Below are positions 1 to 10,401 of a stretch of DNA of 64,000 nt, piece after piece; within the stretch, counting starts at the first letter, position 1; the number at the start of each line of letters is the position of its first letter. The notes under the pieces are model-generated. The model had not been told where the DNA came from. It did no database searches and saw only the letters and a program-made list of their open reading frames with translations. Source of the DNA: Cytospora piceicola. Lineage: Eukaryota; Ascomycota; Sordariomycetes; Diaporthales; Cytosporaceae. A program made the translations under genes and the position numbers. The stretch lies in the NCBI GenBank assembly GCA_023375675.1, contig JALQBC010000049.1:124001-188000 (forward strand), read 5' to 3'.

Positions 1-2
1 GC

Positions 3-518
3 CACTGTGGACGTATCAAGTACGAACTGAGTCGTGACCGACCTCTCGCCTCCAAGTTTTGTCACTGCACGACCTGCCAGCGTCTCCACGGAGCCCCGTT
101 TCAGTGGGCAGCCATCTTCCACAAGGAAGACATCAACTTCACCAAGGGTATCCACGACATCGGCTGGTACGACCCCTCGAAGAAGTCTCAGACTCACCAC
201 CTTCCCTGCAAGGTACAGTGTGCATTCTGCCGGACACCAATTATGGACGAGGGGAGGAACATGATTCTGCTGTTTCCCACGCTCATCGATGGCATCAGCA
301 CGCCCAAGGCACGGAAGGCGTTTGAGGCGAAGTGCCACATGTTCTATGGGCAGAGAGTGGTGGATTTCAAGGGTGATGGGGCGACGAAGTTTGCGGGACT
401 GGAAAACGACAGTGACATAATGGATGATGACGGTAACGTCATCAAGAAAAAGGAGGATGAGGAGAAAGAAGACGAGGAGGATGAGAAGAACGGAAAGAAG
501 AGGAAGAAGGAGCACTGA
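3..518 (+). CDS. GFA-fold (glutathione-dependent formaldehyde-activating/CENP-V type) protein, 5' truncated
   Basis: The frame is open from the window edge to the TGA at 516-518, so the start codon lies upstream. The visible part begins HCGRIKY and continues with a CHCTTCQR motif and, later, a C-x2-C in CAFCRTP. These are the zinc-binding cysteines of the GFA/DUF636 fold. The family binds structural and catalytic zinc; most fungal members have no assigned substrate. After the fold the protein ends in an unusual highly charged tail of about 40 residues rich in Asp, Glu and Lys (from about 415), which could be a nuclear-type or disordered tail. The last 163 bases before the convergent amidoligase-like gene form the shared 3' region. 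The family call is solid; the function of this member is unknown. Confidence 0.8.
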   Translation, partial: HCGRIKYELSRDRPLASKFCHCTTCQRLHGAPFQWAAIFHKEDINFTKGIHDIGWYDPSKKSQTHHLPCKVQCAFCRTPIMDEGRNMILLFPTLIDGISTPKARKAFEAKCHMFYGQRVVDFKGDGATKFAGLENDSDIMDDDGNVIKKKEDEEKEDEEDEKNGKKRKKEH

Positions 519-681
519 TGATACACCGGCTCTTGGGAGACGACGAGAGTATAGAGGAGAAAGAAGAAAAGCAGAGCCATCTGTTTGATTTTGGAAGACG
601 AACTCACTTTTGAAGCTCCAGGGTCCAGGATTGCCATCCTTGACGAAAAATCAATTCGGGCTACCATTGCGTTTCTACCAC

Positions 682-1995
682 TTATCCGGGCTCAACCGGG
701 TCAGACGGATAGTTCCTTCTAATCACTTGCAGCAGCGGCTCGTACGTCGCCTTTGGAAGTCCCAGCTCATGTATCATAGCAGCGAACTTCGCATCCAGAG
801 ACCAATCTTCCGGCATATTCAGCAGCAGCACCACCATATTATGAAACCCCCAGTCCTTCGTCGCATCGGTCGCCAGCTCCGCGAGGCCGAGACACACCTG
901 CACCCAGCCGAGAACGATATCCTTGTCGTTGAATCCCTCCAGGAAGCGAAACTCGATCGTTCTCGGGCTGGTTCGGCCGCGTTCGTCCTCGCGCGCCAGT
1001 GAGTGGAAGTTGAACCCCAGGCGTCTATGTTTCCGGTCCGGGCCGCACAGCATCCTCCCAAGCTCTTCGTGGCTGGATGCCTGCCAGATGGCTCTCAAGG
1101 CTCGGCTGTCCATGTCGACGAAGCGGTTGCCGGAAGCCCGGACGTTGTGCAGTTTGTCGAGGAATGATTCAAAGTCGTCTGGGGTCCCCGTGTAAAGGTC
1201 TTCGACGGCCTGGCCGCCTTGTGGGTTTCTATCAGCTTGCAAGGCAAGGCCGAGACGGCTATGCTGCCGCCAGGCGAAACTCCACGTATAGGTGTGGTTG
1301 AAGTTGAGAGACTTGGGATCCTTCAGGCTTCGAAGGATCGGCTCCGACAGCCACAGCAAAGTGGCCAGCATCTTCATGCTCTTGAGCGGTGAGAACAGCC
1401 CGTCGTGCCTTCCGATGTGGACGTGTACCTCGCAGGAGTGGTTGGCGACGGCCCCGAACCTATGCCTCAGCGCCTCGCAGACGTTGCCTGTGGCCTCCAG
1501 CGCCTCGTCCTTCCGCCTCCAGTATAACTTGGGCGAGCATATCTCCGACGGTATCCACACGTAGTTGTAGTAGTCCGGTGCCGTGGTGTCGAGCAGTGGG
1601 CGGTCAGGGTCCCCGTCCTCGAAGCTCAGGTACGGAGGGACGGCGGAGTTGGCCTTGTAGACTATCCAGTGCGTCTTCCAGAAGTCGCCGTGATCAAGGT
1701 TCTGGTCCTTGATCTGGTGGCTGGTTGTGGCTTTTATGCCCGGGAGGGTGTGGAGCGCCATGGCTACCGCGGCCCATGTGTTCCGCTGTATCTGCTTCTC
1801 GGCATCGGTCATGGACTGGAGACTCTCCTGCGGCTGATGTGGGACGAACGGCCGAATGTTGTCCAAGCCTTTCCGATGACTAGGCTTGGGGAGTCGTTGT
1901 GGGATGAGACATTTGATTTCCACGGCGAAGGTGACGTCTTCGGCTTGGTCCCCTAGCGAAGACATGGATAAGAGTGGCGTGGCTTGAGGGGCCAT
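682..1995 (-). CDS. Putative amidoligase (ATP-grasp-like amidoligase_2 family)
   Basis: This is a single-exon gene of 437 codons starting at the ATG at 1995-1993. The upstream in-frame GTG is not a credible fungal start. Family landmarks in order are FAVEIKC near residue 23 (the early conserved Glu), VHVHIG near 190, GFNFHSL near 327 and TIEFRFLEG near 346. They match the fungal amidoligase_2 group, which is related to glutamine synthetase-like and gamma-glutamylcysteine ligase folds and is predicted to form amide bonds at the expense of ATP. The substrate is not known for the fungal proteins. No signal peptide or membrane segment is seen, so it is probably cytosolic. It is convergent with the GFA-fold gene, and nothing nearby suggests a pathway. 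Confidence 0.75.
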   Translation of the reverse strand: MAPQATPLLSMSSLGDQAEDVTFAVEIKCLIPQRLPKPSHRKGLDNIRPFVPHQPQESLQSMTDAEKQIQRNTWAAVAMALHTLPGIKATTSHQIKDQNLDHGDFWKTHWIVYKANSAVPPYLSFEDGDPDRPLLDTTAPDYYNYVWIPSEICSPKLYWRRKDEALEATGNVCEALRHRFGAVANHSCEVHVHIGRHDGLFSPLKSMKMLATLLWLSEPILRSLKDPKSLNFNHTYTWSFAWRQHSRLGLALQADRNPQGGQAVEDLYTGTPDDFESFLDKLHNVRASGNRFVDMDSRALRAIWQASSHEELGRMLCGPDRKHRRLGFNFHSLAREDERGRTSPRTIEFRFLEGFNDKDIVLGWVQVCLGLAELATDATKDWGFHNMVVLLLNMPEDWSLDAKFAAMIHELGLPKATYEPLLQVIRRNYPSDPVEPG

Positions 1996-3464
1996 CACTG
2001 CCTGCTGATCGATTGGCGAACGAGTGTGTTACCGGTCGTTATGATCACGGAGTCGTGAGACTTCGGACAATTGTCTGGAGCTGCTGCACATCTTCAGAGG
2101 TCGCATACATTATTTTTATACGGGCCCCAGGATCTCACTCATTCATGTGTGTGTGTGTCTTACTTACCAGTATGGCGGCCTCCGCTGGCCAGTGTGATTT
2201 GAGATGGACGTGACCACTGGCAATCTAATGGTCCATATTAGCTGGGACTGCAGGTGTGCCTGATATCACAGAATGGCCCCACAAGACCATGCTGGAATAC
2301 CTGGGTAGGGGCTACCGCTCTCACTGCTTTAGGCCTTGCACATGTATGGCTCTCCTGCAAGTTAATGCATTAGGCTGTTCATGATCCTTGCGCGGTAGAC
2401 CATACCATTGACCACCCCTCAACACACGATAATCACAGTCAGCTCCTCGTGCTGACAGAACTTACTGGGGGTCGCGTGAGCAAGGATATTAATAGCCCCA
2501 TTACGGCCCGATGATGCTGAGTAGACGTTTCTTTTTCTTTTTCTTTTCTTCTTTTCCTCGCGACATTATTGATCCAGGTGCAGGACTATATGTTTCATTG
2601 CGGTAGCGAGCAGGGCAGGGCAGGGCAGAGCGAGGGGAGATCGATAGATAGGTTGATATCCAGATCTAGAGATCGGACATCTGGAAGCCCAGAGAACAGG
2701 CAGAGCACATGCCGTTCAATGCTGCATATCAAATACTACTCACGTACAGATACGACGCGGTATCATAGCTGTAGATACTCCTGATATCTGATCCTGAGGG
2801 TTCACTACCGGTACCTGGATACCTAGTTAGTTATACTGACCGTCAAAGTACCAAGTACACATATGATTGATTACTGGTCTCTGGTCAACTCCAGATGTCT
2901 ATATTTACGGAACTGGGAAGCAGAAACCGAATTTTATCCGGCAACCAGTGACCAGGAGCCGTGTCAGGTGGATGTCTGAAGTAATGTTGCGGGACGTTGG
3001 CTGGTATCTCATTCTAGCTTAAGCATTCACATGCTTCACATGATTCCATGGTTGCAGATCAGACTGCAGATATAGTGGCATGATACGGTATCGGCGCAGT
3101 GCAGCCCATGGCACGTGCGAGGGGGCCAATGCTAAAGAAAGTGTACCACAGCACATAAAGCTGAAAATCAACTCATATTATCCGCCTATGTCGTCAAGAA
3201 TCGACTTCGTGACTCCGCGAGCGGGACAGAGTCCTCGCCCAACTCGGAATAGCATCATCACCGAGCTGTTGGAGGTTTTGAGTGCGAACAACGTTTTCAC
3301 AGATTGGATAAGGGTATATCAAATGATTTACTTAGGAATAAACTCCAGTCATTGCTTCCAACGAGATCTAAACCTTATCTTCATTCTCTTCCTTGGCAAT
3401 CTGATAGCCCATTTCCCCCCCTCTTCTTCTTGCTTCTGGAAGCCCCACCCGTTATATTAGCACC
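1996..3464. other. Intergenic region between divergent genes
   Basis: No supported gene. It is the shared upstream region of the amidoligase-like gene (-) and the hydroxyacid dehydrogenase gene (+). It holds a pyrimidine tract at about 2529-2558, a short GCAGG direct repeat at about 2610-2630 and a TATA-like TTATATTAG at 3452-3460, just 4 bases before the dehydrogenase ATG. That TATA-like site is probably too close to act as a TATA box. A second C/T-rich run at 3413-3436 is typical of fungal core promoters. Confidence 0.6.
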
Positions 3465-4529
3465 ATGACTGACAACGGTACTAAACCAATTGTGCTGCAC
3501 CTTGGAGACCCTATCAGGTACAATACAGAGCTCTACGCCGAGCTAAAGTCCAGGTTCACCGTCATACGCCCCTCCCTTGAGGAGCGCCAACGCGCTGCCT
3601 TCCTCGATGCCCTGCGACAGAAGACATGGGGCGACTTCAGTGCCATCTGCCGACCATGGTGGGCAACAGGCGGCGAGATGGGCCGTTGGGACAGAGAGCT
3701 CATCCCTCTCCTCCCCAAATCCCTCGTCCTGTTCGCTTCGGCCGGAGCTGGCTTCGACTGGGCAGACGTGGACGTCCTAGCCGAGCACGGCATCCTGTAC
3801 TGTAACGGAGCATCTGCATCCTCAGAGGCCGTTGCTGACATGGCGATATACCACATCATCTCGACCTTCCGCAACATGCAGTGGACCAACATGGCCGCGC
3901 GCGCGGGCGACCCTGAGGCGTTCACTGACGCGCACATCAACGCCCAGTTCACAGCGCATAACCCGGCAGGCCGTACGCTGGGCGTGATCGGGCTGGGAAA
4001 CATCGGGTACAAGATCGCGCACAAGGCCCACGCCGCGTTCGGGATGAAGATCCTCTACTACGATATCTTTCCTAAGCCCGCGGAGCAGGAGGCCGCCGTC
4101 GGTGCGCGCCTCTGCGGGACGCTGGACGAGCTGCTGGCCCAGGCGGACTGTACTGTGGTAGCGGCGCCGGGCCAGGCCGGCCGGAAGGTGATTGGCCGGG
4201 AGCAGATCACCCTGATGAAGAAGGGCTCGAGGCTTGTCAACATTGCTCGGGGGAGTCTCGTGGACGAAGAGGCCGTCGCGGATGCGCTGGAGTCGGGACA
4301 CCTGCATGCCGTGGGGCTGGATGTCTTCGAGAATGAGCCGCATCCGAACGCAAGGTTGGTGAAGAACAGACAGGCGACTTTGACTTGTCACACTGCTGGA
4401 GGCGCGCTCGAGACCACAGTGGGCTTTGAGAGGTTGGCTATCGAGAATGTGCTGAAGGTCCTGACGGGGCAGCAGCCTTTGACACCTGTCAATCAACGTA
4501 TGCTGAGGCAGCGTGCCATGAAGCTATAG
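3465..4529 (+). CDS. D-isomer-specific 2-hydroxyacid dehydrogenase, NAD(H)-dependent
   Basis: This is a single exon of 354 residues; the ATG lies in a good context (CACCATGA). The NAD-binding Rossmann motif GLGNIG is at residues 176-181, and the Asp closing beta-strand 2 (YYD, D200) favours NAD over NADP. The catalytic Arg is in NIARG (R262), the Glu in ENEPH (E291) and the general-acid His in CHTAGG (H309). The length and the AGAGFDW segment near 93 fit the fungal group related to D-mandelate and glyoxylate/hydroxypyruvate reductases, which interconvert 2-oxo acids and D-2-hydroxy acids. There is no targeting signal, so it is probably cytosolic. The exact substrate cannot be read from sequence. 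Enzyme class is certain; a D-mandelate dehydrogenase-like role is only possible. Confidence 0.9.
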   Translation: MTDNGTKPIVLHLGDPIRYNTELYAELKSRFTVIRPSLEERQRAAFLDALRQKTWGDFSAICRPWWATGGEMGRWDRELIPLLPKSLVLFASAGAGFDWADVDVLAEHGILYCNGASASSEAVADMAIYHIISTFRNMQWTNMAARAGDPEAFTDAHINAQFTAHNPAGRTLGVIGLGNIGYKIAHKAHAAFGMKILYYDIFPKPAEQEAAVGARLCGTLDELLAQADCTVVAAPGQAGRKVIGREQITLMKKGSRLVNIARGSLVDEEAVADALESGHLHAVGLDVFENEPHPNARLVKNRQATLTCHTAGGALETTVGFERLAIENVLKVLTGQQPLTPVNQRMLRQRAMKL

Positions 4530-5573
4530 GTCACATCGAGTTTGAGAATGGCACAATGGCATTGGATTTATTGTGCACATGCAACACGGACCTGATACAC
4601 AACTGCGAGTTGCATCTTTCCTGCGGATCGAAGACTTGTGCTGTACTCTTTGCACACTCAAAGGGCCATGATTTAACTCTATCTGCACAACCTCTGTCTA
4701 TTCAGTCTGCCGAGTCCCGGTACAGTGCCAATCAGGAAAAGTCGAGAAGCTCCTGATGACAGGGCGAGCTTGAGGTGATCGGCCGGTGGCCATGTCACAT
4801 TCCATCTCGCGCATGTTTCGCAAGGCACTTGGTGGTGGCGTAGCAATTCTAACAAATTGCGAATACTGTTGCTAGAGACTGCTCATTTGACCATTGTCTC
4901 CCAAGACGTTCGGATGTAACCAACAAACGTTTCCCCACCCATCCCCGATAAGACGAGAGGAAATCCACATGTGAGAAGGATTAAAAGAGAGGTCCAAATG
5001 CTCGTACAGACGGTTCGCCCCGCGCATAAAACGACCGGTATGAGGCGATATTGCAATGTAGTATTACGGTTGCATATTTGGCTACATTAGACATGCATCG
5101 ATAAAGTAGTCCTCTCGAAAACAGGAAGGATACCCGGACGGGAACAGGGGAGATACCTTGCACCTGCAGTATCTCGTGAGTGTGCTTCACGGCCACCTCT
5201 TGTTGACCGCTGTATGTTGTGCAATGCAAAGTATCAACATGTGAGGGTGCGATCCGACTGTACATAGGTCATCCTACCTTTACGAGCCCCCAAATTCAGT
5301 TATCTTTCTTGGCGTAGACAGAACTGGGTTGGTCTGTCACCGAGGCCTGTTCCGGCATTACTTCGTGCAGTATTCCATCATGAATACGGTGTCGGTGTCA
5401 TCGGGGCAGTTGGAAACGAGGGGCTAAAGTCGAATTAGACTGTTGTATAAGTTGGAGCAAGGTGTCGAGGTAGGGGAATGATATTTCCAGTGTCTCTACA
5501 GTCTACGTTGACTGCATAGCACTGCTTTTCAACCCAGTGCCCGGACATAAACAGGCAATATCGACTCGCCAGC
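4530..5573. other. Intergenic region
   Basis: No gene is supported. It holds the 3' region of the hydroxyacid dehydrogenase gene and the promoter of the sedolisin gene. Short open frames on both strands lack splice support and protein-like composition. Confidence 0.55.
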
Positions 5574-8073
5574 ATGCTGTGCCGCGCAGTTATTGCAGCT
5601 CTCACTGGCGGTCTCGCGCTTCATGTAGCCGCCATACCCCTTGCTCAAGATGTTTCGCCAGTGAAGCGAGAGATCCCAGGCACGCATGTCCTTCACGAGC
5701 GGCATTTGCCTCCGGTAACCCAGAGTTGGGCGAAGAAGAAGAGACTCTCGGCCGATCAAATACTCCCAATGCGCATCGGTCTGAAGCAGTCCAACCTACA
5801 GGCGGGACATGACAAGCTTATGGATCTGTAAGTGGTTGGTCTTCGGAGACCGCACTGTATAGGGAGGACATGAACGCTGATATTCCGGGTACAGATCGAA
5901 TCCGAGCTCAAGCAACTACGGGAAGCATATGACTTCTGAGGAGGTCATCGACTTCTTTGCCCCTGAAGAATCATCGGTTGATATTGTTATTGATTGGCTG
6001 GTTTCTTCCGGTATCTCCAGAGATCGGATTGGGCAATCTGTGAACAAACAGGTATGAAGCTTGAACTACGTTTCCCCCTTTGGAAGAGTCGAAACCTGAC
6101 ACTATCCAAAACATAGTGGATCCAGCTGGACGCTTCTACTAATGAAGCTGAGGGTCTTCTCTTTGCAGAATTCCACATCTGGGAAAGCGACGACGGCAGC
6201 CAGGATCTTGCTACAGAATCTTACCACGTCCCTGTCCATGTGCAAGAACATATAGACTATGTGACCCCGGGTGTCAGGCTCCGGAGCTCCAACCGGAAGA
6301 GAGCCAAGGGGACGATGAAGCCCAGGTTCGGTCCTACGTACAGAGCAGAGGCTGCTGTCATTGATCCCCATGCTGTGAATTCGTCTACATGCGCCGAGTA
6401 TATCACCGCTGGCTGTATTCAAAGTAAGCTTGTCTTCTGTATGCCCTCAGTCTCATAACTGCGCTGACTTCGGGTTAAGAACAGTATCATATCCCCAACG
6501 GCACTACTGCAGTGCCAGGCAACGAGCTTGGAATATTCGAGGCCTTGGACCAACACTACAGTGAAGCCGACCTGGACGGCTTCTTATCGACACTCTACCC
6601 GTGAGTTGTCTTCCAAGTCTCACTTTCATCATATGGTTATAATTGCCTTACTGACCATTGTGTGAAGCTATCTCAACATACCGAACGGAACGTATCCGGA
6701 GAACCGCTTGGTCGACGGAGCCATCGGTGCCTACGAGGACCCTTACGACGGGCCATGGCCTATTGAACTCGGCGAGGAAGCCGACCTGGACTTTGAGGCC
6801 GCCATACCCCTGATTTGGCCGCAGAAGACCGTACTTTTCCAAGAAGATGATCAGTACTACGAATTCACCGGGGATTTCGGTGGTTTCTGGAACAGTGAGT
6901 CCCTCGATGTCCTCCTTCCGTCCCATGGTCCTTGATCCCGAGTACTTACTGCCCTGTGTCACCGAAATAGCATTCCTTGACGCCATTGACGGCAGCTACT
7001 GCAACTACAGTGCATACGGCGAGACAGGTGATTGTGACACTTACCAATGTTCCGACCCCGTCTACCCGGACCCTCACGAAGGTGGCTACACGGGCCAGCT
7101 CCAGTGTGGCGTGTACGAGCCAACGAATGTCATCTCCATCTCTTACGCTGGAGAGGAGCCGGGTCTACCCAACTATTACATTCAACGCCAGTGCAACGAG
7201 TGGATGAAGCTCGCCCTCCAGGGCGTCACGACGGTGGTCAGCTCAGGGGACGACGGCGTGACCGGCTTCGACGACACCTGTCCGACCAACGCGGCCGGCC
7301 AGGAAGTGTTCATACCCCTCTTCACGTCCACATGCCCGTACGTGCTGTCGGTCGGCTCCACCGAGCTCGACCGGTACAACGCCTCCGCCCCGCGGAGGCC
7401 GTGGGAGAAACTCAACGAGATCTCCACGACGCGGTTCCAGAGCGGCGGCGGCTTCAGCAACGTCTTCCCCACGCCCGAGTACCAGCAGGCCGCCGTGGAC
7501 AGGTACCTCGCCAGGGTCCCGCTCGGGTTCGACAGCTACAACCAGACTATTGACTATGGTGACTTCTCGAACGTCACCAGTGGGGTGTTCAACCGCGGCG
7601 GGCGGGCTTATCCTGATGTTGCTGCGGTGGGAGACCGCCAGGTTATCCTGTACGGAGGCACCTGGACGACTGTGGGCGGGACGTCTCTGTCTGCCCCGAT
7701 ATTTGCTTCGGTTCTGACTCTGATCAACGAGAAGCGGCTGGCGGCTGGGAAGTCCACTGTTGGCTTCGTTAATCCGGTTTTGGTGAGTTCTCCCATACTC
7801 CGATGAGAATATGTGGCGAACCTTTGTTTGGATACTGACCTGCCTGTCTTTACACAGTACCAACACCCTGAGGTGTTCAACGACATTACTGTTGGAAGTA
7901 TTCCTGGCTGCAACACTACTGGCTTCGTCACTAGTAGGGGCTGGGACCCAGTGTCAGGACTTGGGTATGTCTTTGACCTCTTATTGTGACAGGACACAAG
8001 ATCAGAAGAAAACTAATGCTTGTTTAGGTCTCCAAGATACCCGAAGCTTTTGAAATTACTGACGAGTTTCTAA
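5574..8073 (+). CDS. Secreted tripeptidyl-peptidase, sedolisin family S53 (8 exons)
   Basis: Exons by splice signals and frame: 5574-5827, 5895-6051, 6117-6423, 6480-6600, 6668-6894, 6971-7782, 7858-7964, 8028-8073; the total is 2,031 nt, 676 residues. A signal peptide of about 20 residues (MLCRAVIAALTGG...) is followed by the S53 pro-domain, with YGKHMT near residue 93 and HIDYVTPGVRL near the end of the pro-domain. The catalytic set is visible: Glu317 and Asp321 in EEADLD, the oxyanion Asp449 in SGDDG and the nucleophile Ser594 in GGTSLS. The C-terminal calcium-binding region is present (NDITVG then GWDPVSGLG). The family removes tripeptides from protein N-termini at acid pH outside the cell, after self-cleavage of the pro-domain. 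All catalytic residues are intact, so the enzyme is probably active. Introns are 52-76 nt; the last has a canonical ACTAAT branch site at 8012. Confidence 0.93.
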
Positions 8074-9252
8074 GCTTTTGGATACGCAATATCGCCCTTA
8101 TAGTCCACAGCGTACCCCATCTTGGATAAATGAAAGACCCGGGGCTCTTCAGAATTCACAATGTACTTGTCAGCTGGTGATCCAGAGGAAATGAAACACA
8201 CTCATGACCATCCAGTGTATATTTATCAGCCTCCAAACAAAGTCATATATTACCATGCTATTTCACAGTCTATTTGAACCGAACGCTGCGGGAGAGTGGA
8301 CGGCTGTGGGTGGTATCCTAGTCATTGAGGTCCGGTGCTGCCAGTACCCAAGTGGACATTGGGGCTTTTCAAAGCAAAATGCGTAATACGGTGTGGATGT
8401 ATACTGGGACCCAGAGCTTAATCTTGACACATTGTTGAGCATTACTACCTATGCTGGTAGACATGACCAATCCTAATTGGGCTTCTCATGAGGTCAGAAA
8501 CACCACCATGCTCTAATGCTAGCCGGATTGACGCTGACGACCCTTCCTGCCCCCGACCTCTTCCTTGCTCCCTTTAACGCCAAAGACAGACCGGAGGTCT
8601 ATGTACAACATCAAATTCAAATCAGAACGAACCATCAAGAATTGACGCAGAGTAATCAATTCAACAGACGCTTCATCCGCTCGGATGTGCAAGCCCATGG
8701 AGCGATAAGCTTTGCTTGCACTATCCAGGTATTCTTAAGCCAAAAAACCAAACAAACGCCTTCAATCAAGTTGACCGTACCCAAACACCGTATGTATGAG
8801 TGTAAATAGCAGCAACTAACCAACTTCCTAATAAGGACAAGTGTGGATTGCATGATCAGACGTCTTAAATCCTCGGGCTCGAGCGTTGGCGGCATATCTC
8901 CCACGCCACTATTGGTTCGTTGTAATGCGAGCGTCCAAAGCGCTGGGAATCGACAACGCGCCAGTCAAGATCGTGTCAGTGTCGACCGTTCGCCAACTGA
9001 GGGGAGAACCACCGTGCGTTCAGCAACCAAGGTGAGCTGACAGCTGATTGTGGAGTTATGAGCGGTATGCCATGCCCCACTAAACCTGTTCATGTAGACG
9101 AGCAATCAAGGGATATCAGCTCGCCTGCAACCCGTGCCTGGGTTTGTAGTGGGTGTTCCATTGACGACAAGAAACGGTGACGCGGATCCTCCAGCTCGTC
9201 CAGTCGTCGTAGGTCATCGAGTCGCCGGCGATCTCTCGGTATCGGGAGTTCT
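8074..9252. other. Intergenic region between convergent genes
   Basis: No gene is supported. It lies between the ends of the sedolisin gene (+) and the acidic-protein gene (-), so most of it is 3' sequence. Open frames at 8516-8809 (+), 8656-8904 (-) and 9090-9272 (-) overlap each other, have no recognisable domain and no splice support. Confidence 0.5.
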
Positions 9253-10401
9253 TCACAGGTCATCGTCTTCATCCATGTCTAGGGCACCGAACATGCCCAT
9301 GCCCTCTTCGTCGTCAAACTCGTCGTAGGGGTCATCTTCGACTATCGCTGGTTCTGGGATTGTGCTCCTGTCGTTGATGGGTGTCGAAAGACCATCAGGT
9401 GACATGGAACCCTCTGTGCTCGTCGACGTCGTGACCGTAGCAACAGCCGCATCCTTCTTCATGATTCCAAGCCCCTGCATCGTGTAGCGGAACGGTGCAG
9501 CCCTAAACGCAGACACGTTGCTGGATACCGACCTGACGACTCCCCCAACAGGAGTGTTATTCATAATAACATTGCCGGCACCACTAGCCACCGCGCCTCC
9601 AATGTCCAGCACCCTCCGTCCGGCAGCCCTCCTACGCTTCTGCATCTCGGGGCTGAGCCACCACTGGGCAGTCGCTTGGCCTACCATGAAAACAACCCTC
9701 CCGTTTTGCTGGAATGCGCGGATAACCTCGGATTGGAACTTCTGCGCAGTGATGCGGTCCGCTTCGTTGCCGTTGAACATTTGCTCATAGTCCTCGGCAG
9801 GGATCTCAACAAAGTCGCCAGCTTCCTTCATGGTGACCAACTCCGCATCTGTGACGTGGACATCCTGGTGTCTTGAAGGCAGGGAGTCAGGTGGCGTCCC
9901 ATAGGCCTGTTGCTGTTGCTGTAACGTATACGGGTCAAGCTGCTGGAGGTCCTCATGGTGTTGACTATGGATGGGTTGTGGTCGGTGAGCGCGCTGTCCA
10001 AGACTTTGATCTGACCCCTGACGTGAGAGCTGAGTCTGCCGTGAACGGCGCGAAGATCGACGGTGATTCTCGGGGCGGTAGTGGTTAGTTGGTATAGCAC
10101 GCGGCGAGGGTGAGTGAGACAGAGACGGCGGCGGTGAGGTGTGTTCAGCATATTGCCATGCTTTGGCCGAGGAGAAGTTGGTAGAGTGGGGCCTTCGAGA
10201 TCCGGGGGCGGCTACTGGAGCGGTGGGGTCGGCCGAACCAACCGGTGTCAGCGGTTCCAGGTTCTCTATCAGATCCTCGTCGGCGAGTGTGTTCATGGCG
10301 GCAATCTCGTCGTCTTCATCGTCGAAATGGAAGACGGCCTCCTCATCCTCCATGTAATCCTGACCCTCCATCATGGCGGGCGAGGAAGGATGCCGTCTCA
10401 T
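9253..10401 (-). CDS. Hypothetical acidic, low-complexity fungal protein
   Basis: This is a single exon of 382 residues from the ATG at 10401-10399; a second ATG about 10 codons in could also serve. I do not recognise the family. Visible parts: an acidic N-terminus (EDEEAVFHFDDEDDE), a Ser/Pro/Arg/His/Gln-rich middle with a run of five Gln, a more ordered central part of about residues 180-310 (with VVFMVGQATAQWW and IGGAVASGAGNVIMNN) and a very acidic C-terminus ending DMDEDDDL. The central hydrophobic stretches are short and Gly-rich, so a membrane anchor is possible but not clear. The Gly/Ala-rich segment between charged disordered tails would suit a peripheral membrane or adaptor protein; that is inference. 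Third-position GC is like the neighbouring genes, which supports coding. Confidence 0.65.
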   Translation of the reverse strand: MRRHPSSPAMMEGQDYMEDEEAVFHFDDEDDEIAAMNTLADEDLIENLEPLTPVGSADPTAPVAAPGSRRPHSTNFSSAKAWQYAEHTSPPPSLSHSPSPRAIPTNHYRPENHRRSSRRSRQTQLSRQGSDQSLGQRAHRPQPIHSQHHEDLQQLDPYTLQQQQQAYGTPPDSLPSRHQDVHVTDAELVTMKEAGDFVEIPAEDYEQMFNGNEADRITAQKFQSEVIRAFQQNGRVVFMVGQATAQWWLSPEMQKRRRAAGRRVLDIGGAVASGAGNVIMNNTPVGGVVRSVSSNVSAFRAAPFRYTMQGLGIMKKDAAVATVTTSTSTEGSMSPDGLSTPINDRSTIPEPAIVEDDPYDEFDDEEGMGMFGALDMDEDDDL

